A DNA stretch of 64,000 nucleotides from Burkholderiaceae bacterium (lineage in GTDB: Bacteria; Pseudomonadota; Gammaproteobacteria; Burkholderiales; Burkholderiaceae_C). The notes below the pieces were generated by a model. It worked only from the letters and a program-made list of their open reading frames with translations, did not search any database and was not told the DNA's origin. Of the stretch, positions 63,302 to 64,000 are shown one piece after another. The position numbers were made by a program, and so were the translations under genes. The stretch lies in contig JAEUOU010000029.1 of the NCBI GenBank assembly GCA_016790575.1, positions 1-64,000 on the forward strand, written 5' to 3'. How positions within the stretch are numbered: position 1 is the first letter of the stretch; every line of letters begins with the position of its first letter.

Positions 63302-64000
63302 TCAGCCCAGCGTCATCAGGCTGGCATTGCCGCCCGCGGCCGCGGTGTTGACACTCAGGGCCCGCTCCATCACCAGCCGCTCCAGCGGCACGGCGGGGTC
63401 GCCGGGCTCCAGCGCGATCAAGGTCACCAACGGACCGGGGCGCTGCGCCAGCTCAGCGAGCAGCCCCAGGCGGGCCTCGCGGTCGCCGTGGTGCAGCACG
63501 GCGTCGACCGCGGTGGCGGGGGAGCGCCAGTCGGCCACCCGGGTGATGTGGGCCTGCACGTCCAGCGGCAGGCTGTCGTGCAAGGCACCGGTGGCCGGGT
63601 CTGTCGGCCAGAGCGCCTGCGCACCCACGGCCAGCATGGCGGCCAGCTGGGTCAGGCGGTCGTTGTCCGTGTCCGCCAGGCCCAGCACCCGCTCGCGCGG
63701 CAGCACGCGGTAGACGTTGCGCTCGCCCGTCGGCCCGTCCAGCCGCCGCGCCAGGCCCGCCGGTGACTCGGCCGCGAAGCGCGCGCACTGCTGCGCCAGC
63801 GGCAGACGCCCATGCGCCGCCGCCCAGTCGGCCAGCGCCTGCAGCGCCGGCGGCCGACACACCGTGTCGCCGGCGGGCCCGTCGGCCTCAGCCCCGCAGG
63901 CCCGCACCGCCTCGCGCGCGGCGCCCTGCGGCCGGTGCGACAGCAGGCGCAGCAGCGCCAGCGGCCCGCCTGCCTTGGGGCCGGTGCCCGACAGGCCCTC
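63302..64000 (-). CDS. putA: Bifunctional proline utilisation protein PutA, C-terminal part
   Basis: The frame is open to the right window edge (EGLSGTGPKAGGPLALLRLL near 63940-64000), so the gene continues beyond it. The C-terminus has GERNVYRVLPRERVLGLAD, DRLTQLAAMLAVGAQALWP and the typical ending ERALSVNTAAAGGNASLMTLG, which belongs to the P5C dehydrogenase/C-terminal domain of long PutA. Full PutA oxidises proline to glutamate. Partial; regulatory N-terminus not visible. Confidence 0.95.
   Translation of the reverse strand, partial: EGLSGTGPKAGGPLALLRLLSHRPQGAAREAVRACGAEADGPAGDTVCRPPALQALADWAAAHGRLPLAQQCARFAAESPAGLARRLDGPTGERNVYRVLPRERVLGLADTDNDRLTQLAAMLAVGAQALWPTDPATGALHDSLPLDVQAHITRVADWRSPATAVDAVLHHGDREARLGLLAELAQRPGPLVTLIALEPGDPAVPLERLVMERALSVNTAAAGGNASLMTLG

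Overview
The window is a chromosomal segment of a high-GC betaproteobacterium, most likely order Burkholderiales and close to Comamonadaceae. This is inferred from gene content and order: kefB-type antiporter / kdsD / kdsC / lptC, metX-metW, DUF3567, DUF2783, a Bug-type solute receptor, BC-less biotin enzymes, DUF3108 and a C-terminal PutA fragment. No phage, IS element, CRISPR array, tRNA or rRNA was seen. Genes are dense on both strands. The window begins inside gap (5' end missing) and ends inside putA (its 5' part lies beyond the right edge).

Layout. 1-6.8 kb: gap, a topoisomerase III with a C-terminal SWIB domain, a divergent SET-domain methyltransferase, birA, a SPOR-like protein and a GST. 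6.8-15.3 kb: a TctE/TctD-like two-component pair, MarR, recA (with a LexA box)-recX, argC, sucCD and a TerC protein. 15.5-22.8 kb: a compact signalling island holding a CHASE2 Ser/Thr kinase, a PP2C phosphatase, an FHA protein, a CHASE2 adenylate cyclase and a metallo-beta-lactamase-fold protein resembling class II cAMP phosphodiesterases. 22.9-27.9 kb: a K+/H+ antiporter and LPS genes (kdsD, kdsC, lptC) with an SDR. 28-32.3 kb: an RRM protein whose mRNA leader hides its ribosome site, a yybP-ykoY riboswitch in front of a Gdt1-type Mn exporter, a formate/nitrite channel, and a SAM-II riboswitch in front of metXW. 32.3-43 kb: two aromatic-degradation-like units (FAD hydroxylase/DUF2783/VOC; FAA hydrolase/IclR) sharing an almost identical palindromic operator, plus a transglutaminase, an M48 protease, AmpG and a lipoprotein. 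44-52.4 kb: an AbrB-type permease, a ChaN-like lipoprotein and a GntR-controlled operon (biotin carrier, GntR, CoA transferase, Bug receptor, carboxyltransferase, YeiH). 52.5-64 kb: purU, a LysR regulator, a GlcD-like dehydrogenase, lrgAB, a class V aminotransferase, a biotinyl-carboxyltransferase fusion, a PlsC-like acyltransferase, a 7TM-DISM protein and putA.

The most unusual signal is a dispersed repeat found nine times in 64 kb. It has a conserved box (about ATACCCAGCGT, then GGTC) followed by a hairpin whose stem sequence differs from copy to copy but stays paired in eight of nine. Some copies sit between genes or supply stop codons (argC, the AbrB permease). Others lie in frame inside proteins: the TopB linker before SWIB, the linker of the biotinyl-carboxyltransferase fusion, and the ChaN-like protein (a degenerate one is in the GlcD-like gene). 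This resembles the behaviour of Rickettsia palindromic elements. The second most interesting item is the kinase/phosphatase/FHA/cAMP island.
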